In this document: one piece after another, positions 1 to 8,815 of the stretch
How the letters are laid out: the number at the start of each line of letters is the position of its first letter
Numbering within the stretch: the first letter of the stretch is position 1
Source: Luteibacter sp. dw_328
GTDB taxonomy: Bacteria; Pseudomonadota; Gammaproteobacteria; Xanthomonadales; Rhodanobacteraceae
Reading direction: 5' to 3'
Length of the DNA stretch: 64,000 nucleotides
Assembly: GCF_018449605.1 (NCBI RefSeq)
Contig: NZ_JAAVUW010000008.1
Span: forward strand, 273,835 to 337,834
The notes under the pieces: generated by a model
The model's database searches: none
Told to the model about the DNA's origin: nothing
The model's input: only the letters and a program-made list of their open reading frames with translations
Translations under genes and position numbers: made by a program

Positions 1-87
1 GCTCCTGCGACAGCCATCCGCCTCATCAAGCCCTTCGATATGCGCCAACTCGCCCAAGCCATCGATGAAGCGACGGACAAAGCGTAA
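1..87 (+). CDS. C-terminal end of a response regulator receiver domain (partial)
   Basis: The open frame enters from the left edge and ends at a TAA. The 28 visible residues contain the Lys-Pro-Phe triad that ends the fifth strand of receiver domains, followed by a last amphipathic helix and an immediate stop. That fits a single-domain response regulator, or a protein ending in a receiver domain. The phosphoacceptor region lies outside the window. No partner kinase is visible on this side. Confidence 0.55.
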   Translation, partial: APATAIRLIKPFDMRQLAQAIDEATDKA

Positions 88-171
88 GCCTGCACAAATG
101 TCGAGGCGGTTTTGACACATGCACCGGGGTCGTTGGGCATAGTCGACCCATCACGATTTCTGCGGACGTAC

Positions 172-402
172 ATGTTTTTCGTCTTCGACATACCGTTTCG
201 CGTGCCCGACAACGAATGGACTATCGCCCTTCCCTCGGGTGAGCAACAGACGTTTCCTACCCGCCATGATGCAGTGCGGTTCGCCGCCCGCCAGGCGTCC
301 CGATTCACCGCTTTCGACGGCAGCAGGGTGTACCTGAGTATCGAGGGGGAGGACGGTGTATGGCGGCTGTTTGGGGCAGACCTGAAAGCGCCTAACCTCT
401 AG
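172..402 (+). CDS. Small hypothetical protein, DUF2188-like layout
   Basis: A 76-residue soluble protein. An in-frame TTG lies 60 bases upstream, but the ATG at 172 starts a compact domain. The visible pattern is a Trp-containing first strand, a short hairpin, a helix rich in Ala and Arg, and a C-terminal strand with Trp. This resembles the small beta-beta-alpha-beta proteins annotated as DUF2188-like, though I cannot confirm the family. No signal peptide or catalytic motif is visible. It stands alone between a regulator fragment and a secreted protein gene. Confidence 0.45.
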   Translation: MFFVFDIPFRVPDNEWTIALPSGEQQTFPTRHDAVRFAARQASRFTAFDGSRVYLSIEGEDGVWRLFGADLKAPNL

Positions 403-483
403 CGGCACAAACCGGTCTGAGCGTCGCCGCGCCCGGGCGGTAGAATGGTGACCCTGACGCTGTCGCGCCGCAGAGAGTTCCTT

Positions 484-1155
484 ATGCCAGCACTTCGCAT
501 GCTCGCTGCCCTGATGATCGCCACGGCGATTGCCCTGCCCGCCTCAGGCCAGCAGACCGCGCCGGCAGGCGACATCAATCTGCCGGGCGTGACTGTCACC
601 GCCGATGCCTACACCGAGAGTCACGGCGGCTACCTGATTTCCGGCGACTTCAAGGTCGATCCGCGCATGCCTGGCGTGGTCTTCCCCGCCTCTGCACTTG
701 TTGAAGGCGACGTGCTCAGCATCGAGCCGCAATATCTCAACGGCAACGACTACGTGGTGCTCCAGGAATGTGCTTCGGCCGACTGCAGCGATACCCGCAT
801 CGTCCGCGTCTGGTCTTCCATCGCGGGCCATCCTGTCGGCGGCGGCAATGATCGACGCATCATCATTCCCCACGAGAACAAGTACTGGATCTGGGCCAAG
901 CGCCTCCCGGAGATCAGCCATCCGGATTGCGACACCTGTGCCACCCACTTCACCAGCTTCAAGCGGATCGGACCACCGATGACGATCACCCCGACGGGTG
1001 AGGAAGCGCGTTATCACCAAGGCGAACTCGAGGCAGCCGCCGGTGCCGACCCCCTTCCTGTCACGAAGCAGGAGCACGAAGGGTCGACCTTCGTGATCAC
1101 GTTCGCGGGCGGCTCCACGGTGCGAATCAGGCGGATGCACGCCGCCGCGCCCTGA
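484..1155 (+). CDS. Secreted hypothetical protein
   Basis: A 223-residue protein with a clear Sec signal peptide: short basic start, hydrophobic core, Ala-Ser-Gly cleavage region about residue 22. I prefer the ATG at 484 over the upstream ATG at 445 because it puts the signal peptide at the N-terminus. The mature part is rich in beta-forming sequence and has two cysteine clusters (C-x4-C near residue 100 and C-x2-C near residue 145) that could form disulfides in the periplasm. I do not recognise the family. It is monocistronic, ending 78 bases before a VOC protein gene. Confidence 0.6.
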   Translation: MPALRMLAALMIATAIALPASGQQTAPAGDINLPGVTVTADAYTESHGGYLISGDFKVDPRMPGVVFPASALVEGDVLSIEPQYLNGNDYVVLQECASADCSDTRIVRVWSSIAGHPVGGGNDRRIIIPHENKYWIWAKRLPEISHPDCDTCATHFTSFKRIGPPMTITPTGEEARYHQGELEAAAGADPLPVTKQEHEGSTFVITFAGGSTVRIRRMHAAAP

Positions 1156-1233
1156 GGATGGTTTTGACAGAACGATGCCCTTGCCTCCGCGGCGCCCAAC
1201 GCGGATGCTTGGAAATCGATTCCGGAGATTCCC

Positions 1234-1620
1234 ATGCCTTCCCTCGGTGCCATCACCTTCCTGGTCCACGATTACGACGAGGCCATCGCCTTCTTCACCC
1301 GCGCATTGGCTTTCAGCCTGATCGAAGACACCGACATGGGCGGCGGCAAGCGCTGGGTAACGGTGGCTCCCCGCGGGTCGGACGGTACCCGCCTTTTGCT
1401 GGCACGCGCGGTCACCGATGAACAGCGTGAACACGTGGGCAAGCAGGGTGGCGGACGCGTCTTTCTGTTCCTGCACACCGACGATTTTGCCGGCGACCAC
1501 GCACGCATGCGCGAGCACGGCGTCCGTTTTCGCGAAGAGCCGCGACACGAATCTTATGGAAGCGTAGTCGTCTTCGACGATCTTTACGGCAACGGCTGGG
1601 ATCTCATCCAGCCCGCCTGA
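1234..1620 (+). CDS. VOC (glyoxalase/bleomycin resistance) family protein
   Basis: A 128-residue single vicinal-oxygen-chelate domain. It shows the beta-alpha-beta-beta-beta fold signature: an opening strand with VHDYDEAIAFF, where the DYDEA helix packs after the first strand, and a closing segment ending in DLYGNGWDLIQP, which supplies the typical glutamate/aspartate metal position. Members bind a divalent metal and act as isomerases, dioxygenases or antibiotic-binding proteins, and the substrate cannot be read here. The gene lies 14 bases before a 2-hydroxyacid dehydrogenase gene on the same strand, so the two are probably cotranscribed. Confidence 0.85.
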   Translation: MPSLGAITFLVHDYDEAIAFFTRALAFSLIEDTDMGGGKRWVTVAPRGSDGTRLLLARAVTDEQREHVGKQGGGRVFLFLHTDDFAGDHARMREHGVRFREEPRHESYGSVVVFDDLYGNGWDLIQPA

Positions 1621-1634
1621 CCCAGGAACCCAAC

Positions 1635-2588
1635 ATGACCGACAAGACGATCCGACTGGCCGTGCTCGACGACTACCAGCACGTGGCGATGCAGAGTGCC
1701 GACTGGTCGGTGCTGAATGACCGGGCCGAGGTGGTCGTGTTTCACGATCACCTGTTCGATCACGACGCCCTGGTGCAGCGACTGGCGGCGTTCGACGCCG
1801 TCTGCGTCATGCGCGAACGCACGCCCATGACGGCTGCGCTGATCGCGGCACTGCCGAGGCTCAAGCTGATCGCATCGACGGGACGGGGCAATGCGTCGAT
1901 CGACCTCGACGCTGCCGCCAGGCATGGCGTCGAGGTCGTGCACACGGATTACTCCTCGACGCCGACGATCGAATTCACCTGGGCCGCCATCCTCGGATTG
2001 GCACGGAATATCGCTGTCGAGGCAGCATCGGTACGTGCCGGCCAATGGCAGGTGGGTCTGGGTACCGAACTGCGCGGGAAAACACTCGGCATTCTCGGCC
2101 TCGGCCGCATCGGCGCCGAGGTTGCCCGGATCGCACAGGCATTCGGCATGTTGGTGATCGCCTGGAGCGAGAACCTCACCACCGAAGCCGCTAGCGCCAT
2201 CGGCGTCCGCCGGGTGACGAAGGACGAGCTCCTCGCGCAATCGGACTTCCTCAGCATCCATACGCGCCTGAGCGATCGCACGCTCGGCCTGATCGGCGCC
2301 GCCGAACTCGCCGCCATGAAACCGACGGCACGACTCATCAACAGCTCGCGAGGACCTATCGTCGACGAGAAAGCACTGATCGACGCGTTGTCGCACGGCC
2401 GGCTCGCGGGCGCCGCCGTCGACGTCTTCGAGGTCGAGCCCCTTGCCGCAGACCATCCATTCCGCACGCTGCCCCATGTGCTGGTGACGCCCCACATTGG
2501 CTACGTCACCGCGGAGATGTATCGAACGTTCTACGGTGACAGCGTGAACAACGTCGTCGCGTGGCTCGACAAGCACGTCAGAAGCTGA
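1635..2588 (+). CDS. D-2-hydroxyacid dehydrogenase family protein
   Basis: A 317-residue NAD(P)-dependent oxidoreductase of the D-isomer-specific 2-hydroxyacid dehydrogenase family. The Rossmann loop reads GLGRIG (about residues 154-159). The catalytic Arg is in INSSRGPIVDE, the Glu in VDVFEVEP and the His in PHIGY near the C-terminus, so the catalytic triad is intact. Members reduce 2-oxoacids or oxidise hydroxyacids or phosphoglycerate, and the substrate is not determinable. An AGGAA ribosome site precedes the ATG. Its last 11 bases overlap the end of the convergent DUF2884 gene. Confidence 0.88.
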   Translation: MTDKTIRLAVLDDYQHVAMQSADWSVLNDRAEVVVFHDHLFDHDALVQRLAAFDAVCVMRERTPMTAALIAALPRLKLIASTGRGNASIDLDAAARHGVEVVHTDYSSTPTIEFTWAAILGLARNIAVEAASVRAGQWQVGLGTELRGKTLGILGLGRIGAEVARIAQAFGMLVIAWSENLTTEAASAIGVRRVTKDELLAQSDFLSIHTRLSDRTLGLIGAAELAAMKPTARLINSSRGPIVDEKALIDALSHGRLAGAAVDVFEVEPLAADHPFRTLPHVLVTPHIGYVTAEMYRTFYGDSVNNVVAWLDKHVRS

Positions 2589-3420
2589 CGACCTTCCTGC
2601 TGTGGTCGCTGTCGCTGTCGTGGTCATCGTCGTGATGCTCGCCCTTCGGCTTGATCGTCATGAGCTCCAGCGGCTTGCCGTTGGCCAGGCGAACACCCCA
2701 GCCCTGCTGGAGGCTGGCGAGATCATTCAGTTGCGGGCAGATGGCGTTGGACTTCGCTTCGAGCGCCTTCGAGCGCTTGTTCATTTCGCGGTCCATCGCC
2801 TTGTCCAGCGAGTCGGCGCGGGCCTGCAGCGCGGCGACTTTGCTCGCGTCGCCCGAGAGGGCGGCGGTCACCGCGCTCGAGGTGACCGAACCGACCAGCT
2901 CGCCCACGGAATCGGACACCGACCCGGCAACGGTCTCGGTCATGCGGTTGGCCGACCAGTGACCCGAGCCGACGCCCTCATCGATCTCACGCAGGGCTTC
3001 GATCTGCTTCCGCTTGAGCTTTTCCAGCATCCTGCCCCGCTGATCGCCGTCGGCAAAAGACAGGGTGACCGTGGTCATCGCCGAGAACCCGAGCTCGACA
3101 CCCTCCCGGGCGATCGTTGCCACCTGTGGCATCAGGGCACGAACGCCAGCCTCGTACCGGCGCAGCGCGTCGGCATCCCCGCCTGAGACAGCAACGGCTT
3201 TGCCATCGACGCGAATCGCGCCGTCATGGAGGAAGACCTCGGCTGGCACGCCATCGGTACGGTGAAAAGAAAGGCCTGCCGCCGTGACATCGACGTCGTA
3301 AGGCGTCGAGTAATCGTGTTTGCAGGTATCCGTGCTGAAGTTGATCTCCGTTGCCCGCCCTGCCGTGGCGGCGAGCACAAAGGCGACGGCGGCGGTGCCG
3401 GCGATGATCGGATGGCGCAT
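2578..3420 (-). CDS. DUF2884 (YggN-like) periplasmic protein
   Basis: A 280-residue protein with an N-terminal signal peptide ending near AGRA. The body matches the DUF2884 layout: a short N-terminal strand region containing a conserved Cys, a repeated charged-helix middle, and a C-terminal Cys followed by a QLNDL/LQQG segment. The C-terminus is His- and Asp-rich (alternating HHDDDHD), which could bind divalent metal, though that is only an inference. A second, diverged DUF2884 gene lies about 5 kb away at 8051-8815. The family function is unknown. Confidence 0.75.
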   Translation of the reverse strand: MRHPIIAGTAAVAFVLAATAGRATEINFSTDTCKHDYSTPYDVDVTAAGLSFHRTDGVPAEVFLHDGAIRVDGKAVAVSGGDADALRRYEAGVRALMPQVATIAREGVELGFSAMTTVTLSFADGDQRGRMLEKLKRKQIEALREIDEGVGSGHWSANRMTETVAGSVSDSVGELVGSVTSSAVTAALSGDASKVAALQARADSLDKAMDREMNKRSKALEAKSNAICPQLNDLASLQQGWGVRLANGKPLELMTIKPKGEHHDDDHDSDSDHSRKVVSF

Positions 3421-3541
3421 GGCCCTTCTCCCCAGGAAACGGATGTTCGCCGGGTAGGATGCGTCCGGCGAGCCTAAGGTTTAGTCCGTTAGGCGGCAGG
3501 AAGCATGAGTAGTTGGTCACGCCCTGACTTCCGGCAGGGGG

Positions 3542-4180
3542 TCATGAGGCGATTCCGCGCTCGCGGGCGTACTCGGAAAGCCGGCTGTCGTGATCGATAC
3601 CGAGCTTGCGCATGGCATCGCGCTTCTGGCGGCTGACCGTCTTGACGCTGCGGCTCAGCTGCTCCGCGATCTGCGAGATCGACATGCCCCCTACATACAA
3701 GCGCACCACCTCGATCTCTCGCGCCGAGAGGCGGACGCCATCGGCCGTGCTCTGCACGCCGCCCGTGTCGAACTGCCGACGAATCGTATCGCTCATGTAG
3801 GCGCGACCCGTGGCGGCGTAGCGCACAGCGACGGCGACTTCCCTCAGCGGTGCGCGCTTGTCGCACAGACCCAGCGCACCGCGGCTGCGCATGGTCTGCA
3901 ACACAGCGGGATTGTTCACCATGGTCAGCACGACGACAGGCAGCCGCGGATAGCGCCGGCGGATGAGGTCGATGAGCGACAGTCCATCACCATGACGGCC
4001 GCCGGGCATGGAGAAGTCGGTCACGACCACGTCGCAGGGAAGCGACGCCAGCAATTCGACGAGTTGGTCGCCGTTGGCCGCTTCGCCGACCACTTCGATA
4101 TCACCGCCCGCCTCCAGGGCGGCACGGGCCCCCATCAGGACCACCGGGTGATCGTCGGCAATGATCGTTCGCAAAACCAT
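3542..4180 (-). CDS. Response regulator, NarL/BvgA type (receiver plus LuxR-type HTH)
   Basis: A 212-residue transcription regulator. The receiver domain has the acidic pocket DD at residues 9-10 and the likely phosphoacceptor Asp55 in VVTDFSMPG. The C-terminal LuxR-type helix-turn-helix carries SAREIEVVRLYVGG and SISQIAEQL. The start at 4180 is chosen over 4219 because GAGGGA lies just upstream. It is divergent from a BvgS-like hybrid kinase, with a 108-base shared upstream region (4181-4288), so the two probably form a phosphorelay pair in which the kinase Hpt domain donates to Asp55. Confidence 0.88.
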   Translation of the reverse strand: MVLRTIIADDHPVVLMGARAALEAGGDIEVVGEAANGDQLVELLASLPCDVVVTDFSMPGGRHGDGLSLIDLIRRRYPRLPVVVLTMVNNPAVLQTMRSRGALGLCDKRAPLREVAVAVRYAATGRAYMSDTIRRQFDTGGVQSTADGVRLSAREIEVVRLYVGGMSISQIAEQLSRSVKTVSRQKRDAMRKLGIDHDSRLSEYARERGIAS

Positions 4181-4288
4181 GTCTTCCCTCGTAGGCGGAT
4201 GTGCGCAGCCGCTCTCCATGAGATGTGCTACTCAGTCTTACCATCGTGGAGATTACAGTAATCGTCCGCACGTGGTCGAAGGAACACC

Positions 4289-7192
4289 ATGAAGCAATTG
4301 AGAATATTGGCCATTTTTTGCGGCATTTTGTTCGCTTCGTACCGACAGGCGAGCGCGGCTGACATGTTGCGTGAGGGTACGGGACAGCACGAACGGGTCG
4401 CGATCTTTCACACCGACGTGGACTCGCCCCCATCGGGCGCGGCATCGCAAGGCAGACCCCAAGAAAGTTCCGCGATCACGCCTGACGACGTGCCGCTCAG
4501 CACGGCGGAGCGAGAGTGGCTCGCAACGCTGCCGGTGCTCCGCATCGGTATCGATCCGTCTGCAGCGCCCATCTCGCAAATCGGCCGGGACGGCGAAGCC
4601 CAAGGATTGGCCATCGACTACCTGCGCGAGGCCACCCACGTGCTCGGACTACGTACCGAGACCGTGACCAGCCTGGATTGGCACGACACGGTCGAACGCG
4701 CCATGCACGGCGACATCGACGTGCTGCCGGCGGCATCCGCGAGCAACGTCGCACTGGAACGCCGCTTCGGTTTCACCGCGCCCTATCTCGATCTGCCGGT
4801 CGTGATCGTCACTCGGGAGCACGGCTTCCTGGTCACGGGCCCAGATGATCTGGGTGGGCACCGGGTCGCGGCCAATCTTGCCCAGGGAGCGGTGGCGGCC
4901 GCGGTGGCGCCGATGTCGACGGCCGACGTCATGCCGGTTTCCACCACGGCCGAGGGCCTGTCCGCCGTGGCTTCCGGCAAGGCGGACGCCTACGTGGGAG
5001 ACATCGCCACCGCCGAAGTACTCATTCGGCGCGACTACCCGGCACGACTCAGGATCGCCGCCCCGACCGGGGAGCATGCCGGTCTGTCGATGGCCGTGGA
5101 CCAACGATTCGCTCCACTGATTCCTTTGCTCGACCGCGTGTTCGCACGCCTGCCCGAACGCCGTAGCCAGACGATTCGTAACACCTGGCTTCGCTCCGAC
5201 TACCACTGGGGTACATCCTGGCGGGAGATCGCGCGCAAGGTCGGGCCAGCAGGAGCCCTCGTTCTGGCGTTGCTGCTCCTGGTAAGCCACGCGTACCTGC
5301 GCCTGCGACGTGAAACACGCCGCCGCCTGCATACGGAAGCGCAGCTTGCCGATGTGACCCGGCACATGCCCGCCGTGGTTTATCGATTTCGTTATCACCC
5401 GGACGGGCGCATCGGCTTCGTCTACGTAGGGGGCAATCCGGAACCCATCTTTGGCGTATCGGCCGAGACGTTCATCCATGACGAACGCAGCGCGTTCGCG
5501 CGTATCGACGGACGCGACCAGCCGGGGCTCATGGCCGAGGTGGCGCGCGCGGCGGCGTCCCTGACACCCATCCATGCGGAAATGCGCATTCGCGATACGT
5601 CACCGGAGCGCTGGGTGGCGTCCCACGCCGTGCCCCGGCGCGTCGCCGATACCGTCGAGTTCACCGGCTACTGGATCGATGTCTCCGAGCGACGGCTACA
5701 TTCGACGCAGCTGGCCATGGCCAAGGAAGTCGCCGAATCGGCCACGCGGGCGAAGAGCCAGTTCCTGGCCACCATGAGCCATGAAATCCGCACGCCGATG
5801 CATGGCGTCATCGGCATGCTGGAAGTGCTTGGCACGACCTCGCTCAACGACGCGCAACGACGTCTTCTGGGCACCGCGGAAACCTCGGCGGGTGCCTTGC
5901 TGCAGATCCTCGACGACGTGCTCGACTTTTCGCGTATCGAGGCCGGACAGCTGGCCGTTGCATGCCGCCCCGTCGATCTGCGTGAGCTGGTCGGGGCGGT
6001 CGTCGACCTGTTTGCCTGGAAGGCCAACGAAAAGGGACTCTCCATTGCGCGCAGGATCGACGAACGTCTTGCCGAAAACGTCCTCACCGATGGCGCGCGC
6101 CTGCGCCAGATCCTGCTCAATCTGGTCAGCAACGCGATCAAGTTCACGACGCGCGGCAATATCGTCGTCATCGTCGAGGTGGTGGGCGAGACGTCTGGCC
6201 ATCAGTCGTTGCGGTTGGTGGTGGCCGACACCGGGATCGGTATCGCCCCTGACGACATGGCCCGGTTGTTCACGCCCTTCACCCAGGCCGAAGCGTCCAC
6301 GACCGCGCGCTCGGGCGGCAGCGGTCTCGGCCTTGCGATTAGTCGACGACTGGCCGCGTTGTTGCGCGGCCAGATCGCGATGACCAGCGAGCGCGGTGTC
6401 GGCACCCGGGTGACCATGGAGCTGACCCTGCCGGTCATCGCCCGCAACGAGGCGGACGAGCCGAGAGAAGCGCCCCCACGTGCACAGACCGACGTGCCAC
6501 TGAACGTGCTCGTGGCGGAGGACCACGCCACCAACCGTGAACTGGTCGCCGCACAGCTCGATCGGCTCGGCCACCGGCACACCATCGTGGCCGACGGCGA
6601 ACAGGCTTTGCTGGCGGCAAAGACGCAGACCTTCGACGTCCTCCTGACCGATCTGCAGATGCCGCGGATGGATGGCTACGCGCTGGTGCAGGCCCTGAGA
6701 GAGAACGACGCCATGCTGCATATCATCGCGATGACAGCCAATGCGATGCCCGAGGAGAAGCAGCGATGCCTGGCTGCCGGCATGGACGGGTTCGTTGCAA
6801 AGCCTGTCCGGCTCGACGGGCTGCGCGACGCCCTGGCGACCGTGACGGACACAGGAGCGGTGTGGGATCTCGACGCCTTGCGCGAGGATTTCGGGGGACT
6901 TGCGGCGCTCCCGCGCATGGTCAGCCGGTTCGCCGCAGCGACGTATGCCGATATCGACGATGTCGGGAACCTCGGCAGCCCTGAGGACGCGGCGGCATGG
7001 AGTCACCGTATCGGCGGAGGTCTCCGCGTCTTTGGGCCCTCCCGCGCTGCCACGATGCTCGAACGCTTCGAAAGGGAGCTGCGCGGGGAAGATGCTGGCG
7101 CCGCGCTACAACGACTCCCCAGCGTGGTCACGGCGCTGCGATCGCACGTGGAGTGTCTGATCGAATCGGCGCGGGAACTGTCTACGGATTGA
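4289..7192 (+). CDS. BvgS-like hybrid sensor histidine kinase
   Basis: A 967-residue unorthodox sensor kinase. Order: signal peptide (1-24), one periplasmic solute-binding (SBP_bac_3) domain (about 80-305), transmembrane helix (about 319-337), PAS-like domain (about 350-470), HisKA with His498 in SHEIRTPM, HATPase with NLVSNAIKF and two glycine boxes, receiver domain with Asp788 in LLTDLQMP, and a C-terminal Hpt domain with His906 in WSHRIGGG. This is the BvgS/EvgS plan, but with one periplasmic binding domain rather than two. A good GAAGGA site precedes the ATG. Its likely partner is the divergent regulator at 3542-4180. The ligand is unknown. Confidence 0.92.
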   Translation: MKQLRILAIFCGILFASYRQASAADMLREGTGQHERVAIFHTDVDSPPSGAASQGRPQESSAITPDDVPLSTAEREWLATLPVLRIGIDPSAAPISQIGRDGEAQGLAIDYLREATHVLGLRTETVTSLDWHDTVERAMHGDIDVLPAASASNVALERRFGFTAPYLDLPVVIVTREHGFLVTGPDDLGGHRVAANLAQGAVAAAVAPMSTADVMPVSTTAEGLSAVASGKADAYVGDIATAEVLIRRDYPARLRIAAPTGEHAGLSMAVDQRFAPLIPLLDRVFARLPERRSQTIRNTWLRSDYHWGTSWREIARKVGPAGALVLALLLLVSHAYLRLRRETRRRLHTEAQLADVTRHMPAVVYRFRYHPDGRIGFVYVGGNPEPIFGVSAETFIHDERSAFARIDGRDQPGLMAEVARAAASLTPIHAEMRIRDTSPERWVASHAVPRRVADTVEFTGYWIDVSERRLHSTQLAMAKEVAESATRAKSQFLATMSHEIRTPMHGVIGMLEVLGTTSLNDAQRRLLGTAETSAGALLQILDDVLDFSRIEAGQLAVACRPVDLRELVGAVVDLFAWKANEKGLSIARRIDERLAENVLTDGARLRQILLNLVSNAIKFTTRGNIVVIVEVVGETSGHQSLRLVVADTGIGIAPDDMARLFTPFTQAEASTTARSGGSGLGLAISRRLAALLRGQIAMTSERGVGTRVTMELTLPVIARNEADEPREAPPRAQTDVPLNVLVAEDHATNRELVAAQLDRLGHRHTIVADGEQALLAAKTQTFDVLLTDLQMPRMDGYALVQALRENDAMLHIIAMTANAMPEEKQRCLAAGMDGFVAKPVRLDGLRDALATVTDTGAVWDLDALREDFGGLAALPRMVSRFAAATYADIDDVGNLGSPEDAAAWSHRIGGGLRVFGPSRAATMLERFERELRGEDAGAALQRLPSVVTALRSHVECLIESARELSTD

Positions 7193-7307
7193 GCTTATTC
7201 TCAAAAGAAAGTGGGATTTTTCAGATTCATCTGATTTTTCCGATGACCCCGACCCGCGATTCTTATCGACGTACGCCTTAAGGCGCGTCAAGACCAAGGG
7301 GTCGCCT

Positions 7308-7529
7308 GTGAATCAGCACGTCATCGATTACCACATCGCCGATATCGGCGAGGCCTGGGCCATCTTTCGCGAGGGCGTCCAGATCGCCGTGCGTAAGGAT
7401 CCCGGCGATGCCATCGCGTTCGCAAACTTCTTTGCCGATCGGGAAACCCGGATCGCAACACGGCCGGTTCGCGTTTCGGCCGATCACCACATGCATCGCA
7501 CGCTAAGCGAGATCAGGCGCGCCGCCTGA
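7308..7529 (+). CDS. Small hypothetical protein, GTG start
   Basis: A 73-residue acidic-to-neutral protein beginning at GTG, with AAGGGG seven bases upstream that decides the start. The core has a strand with Trp, a loop, and an Ala-rich helix (GDAIAFANFFAD), then a strand. The layout is similar to the small protein at 172-402, and both recall DUF2188-like folds. No signal peptide, metal site or neighbour relation gives a function. Confidence 0.45.
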   Translation: MNQHVIDYHIADIGEAWAIFREGVQIAVRKDPGDAIAFANFFADRETRIATRPVRVSADHHMHRTLSEIRRAA

Positions 7530-7549
7530 GCTTCTGCTCAGGGAAACAC

Positions 7550-7984
7550 TCAGCGTCCGGTCGCGCCACCCATGTGAATCATGTCGAGGTGCAGCAGTCG
7601 CAGGCGCGCAATGTGGCGACCGACGATGGCGCGATCTCCCGAGGTGGACTCGAGACGCAGGAAAGCGTCGAGCAGTCGACGCTCCATGTGTTCGAGAGTG
7701 CGGATATAGGTGACATCCGGATCGTTCGAGAGCTTTGCCGACGCCTCCATCATGCTGCGTCGGACCCCACTCATGGGGCCGCCGGCTGTGGCCGGACGCC
7801 CGCCGGTGGCGGTGACTTCGCCTTGTAACTCCGCAGCGATAGCCGTCAGGGAGTCGGCGGATTCTTGCAGAACAGCCTTCAGGCCCGGCTCTCGCACGCC
7901 ACGTGCCGCCTGACCATAGAGATCACGATCCGCGATGACTCGGCGAATCAGCCCATTGACGACACGGATCGAGTTTCGTTCCAT
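7550..7984 (-). CDS. DUF2383 family four-helix-bundle protein
   Basis: A 144-residue helical protein. It shows the DUF2383 pattern: an N-terminal helix pair with RDLYGQAARGV, a second helix ending in SADSLTAIAAELQGEV, a Gly/Pro-rich linker, and a long C-terminal helix with EHMERRLLDAFLRL. Members look ferritin-like and are often found with stress or envelope genes, but they have no established enzymatic role. The gene is convergent with the small ORF at 7308-7529, with 20 bases between their stops. Confidence 0.7.
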   Translation of the reverse strand: MERNSIRVVNGLIRRVIADRDLYGQAARGVREPGLKAVLQESADSLTAIAAELQGEVTATGGRPATAGGPMSGVRRSMMEASAKLSNDPDVTYIRTLEHMERRLLDAFLRLESTSGDRAIVGRHIARLRLLHLDMIHMGGATGR

Positions 7985-8050
7985 GGGCGAAACGTTAGAC
8001 CTGTCGGACTTAGCCGGTCATAAACGTCCCGGTATCTGGTCAGCCGGCGG

Positions 8051-8815
8051 TCAGCCGCCGGGCTCGATCAACAGCAAAGGCTGACCAGACGCGTCGCGCA
8101 GGCCGGATTGGAGGTCGACCAACTGTCGGACAGCCGGACAGAGGGCCTGAACCCGCGGCCTGAGGGTCGATTCCAGCCGGGCGATGACACGCGCCTGACC
8201 GCCCGTGGAGACATCCGCCACGCGATCGCGCAGGGCGGCGGCGCCTTCCAGATCACCATTCATCGCCAGCTGCATGGCCTCACCGCCGACCTCCTGGGTC
8301 AGCAGGGGCGTGATATCGGAGACGATTTCCTGCGCATAGGCGCGCATGGCATCGGCCTGCCAGTCGCGGGTGCTCTGGCTCGCCGCGATACGCCGCTTGA
8401 TCTCGGCAACGCGACTGGCAAGTGCCCGGTCGAGCTCACCGCTGCTCAGTGATCCCGGAGATGCACGGCCGGCCTCCTCGCGCACAGCGCGCGCAGCAAC
8501 GTCCACACCATCGCTGGCGATCGCCTTGGCCTTGGGCACCAGGGCACGGACGTTGCGCTCGAAAAGGGCGACGCGGTCTTGCTCGTCCGGGCGCAGCGCC
8601 ACGGCGCGACCGTCCGTGGCGAGGCTGCCATCGTGCATGCGCACACTGCGCGGAGCCACTTCCGGGCGCTCGAACAGAAGGGCATCCGAACGCACCGTAA
8701 GGTCGTAGCTGCTGGCGACCCCACAGGACATCTGGCCGACGTCCTGAGCCGCGACACTGCCCGCAACGCAGGCAGCGACGACAAAGGCGAATACGCGGGC
8801 GGTCATCCTGCTCAC
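8051..8815 (-). CDS. DUF2884-like periplasmic protein
   Basis: A 254-residue protein with a signal peptide ending near SVAAQ. It has a conserved Cys after cleavage, the phrase VRMHDGSLATDGRAV that parallels VFLHDGAIRVDGKAV in the protein at 2578-3420, and a C-terminal ALCPAVRQL motif corresponding to AICPQLNDL there. The two are therefore diverged paralogs. The start codon overlaps the stop of the upstream membrane-protein gene by four bases (ATGA), so it is translationally coupled in a three-gene operon with that gene and the peroxiredoxin. Function unknown. Confidence 0.7.
   Translation of the reverse strand: MSRMTARVFAFVVAACVAGSVAAQDVGQMSCGVASSYDLTVRSDALLFERPEVAPRSVRMHDGSLATDGRAVALRPDEQDRVALFERNVRALVPKAKAIASDGVDVAARAVREEAGRASPGSLSSGELDRALASRVAEIKRRIAASQSTRDWQADAMRAYAQEIVSDITPLLTQEVGGEAMQLAMNGDLEGAAALRDRVADVSTGGQARVIARLESTLRPRVQALCPAVRQLVDLQSGLRDASGQPLLLIEPGG

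Noticed and set aside
7219..7243. Short palindrome TCAGATTCATCTGA followed by thymines after the hybrid kinase gene
   Set aside because: The stem is only five to six AT-rich pairs, too weak to call a terminator with confidence.
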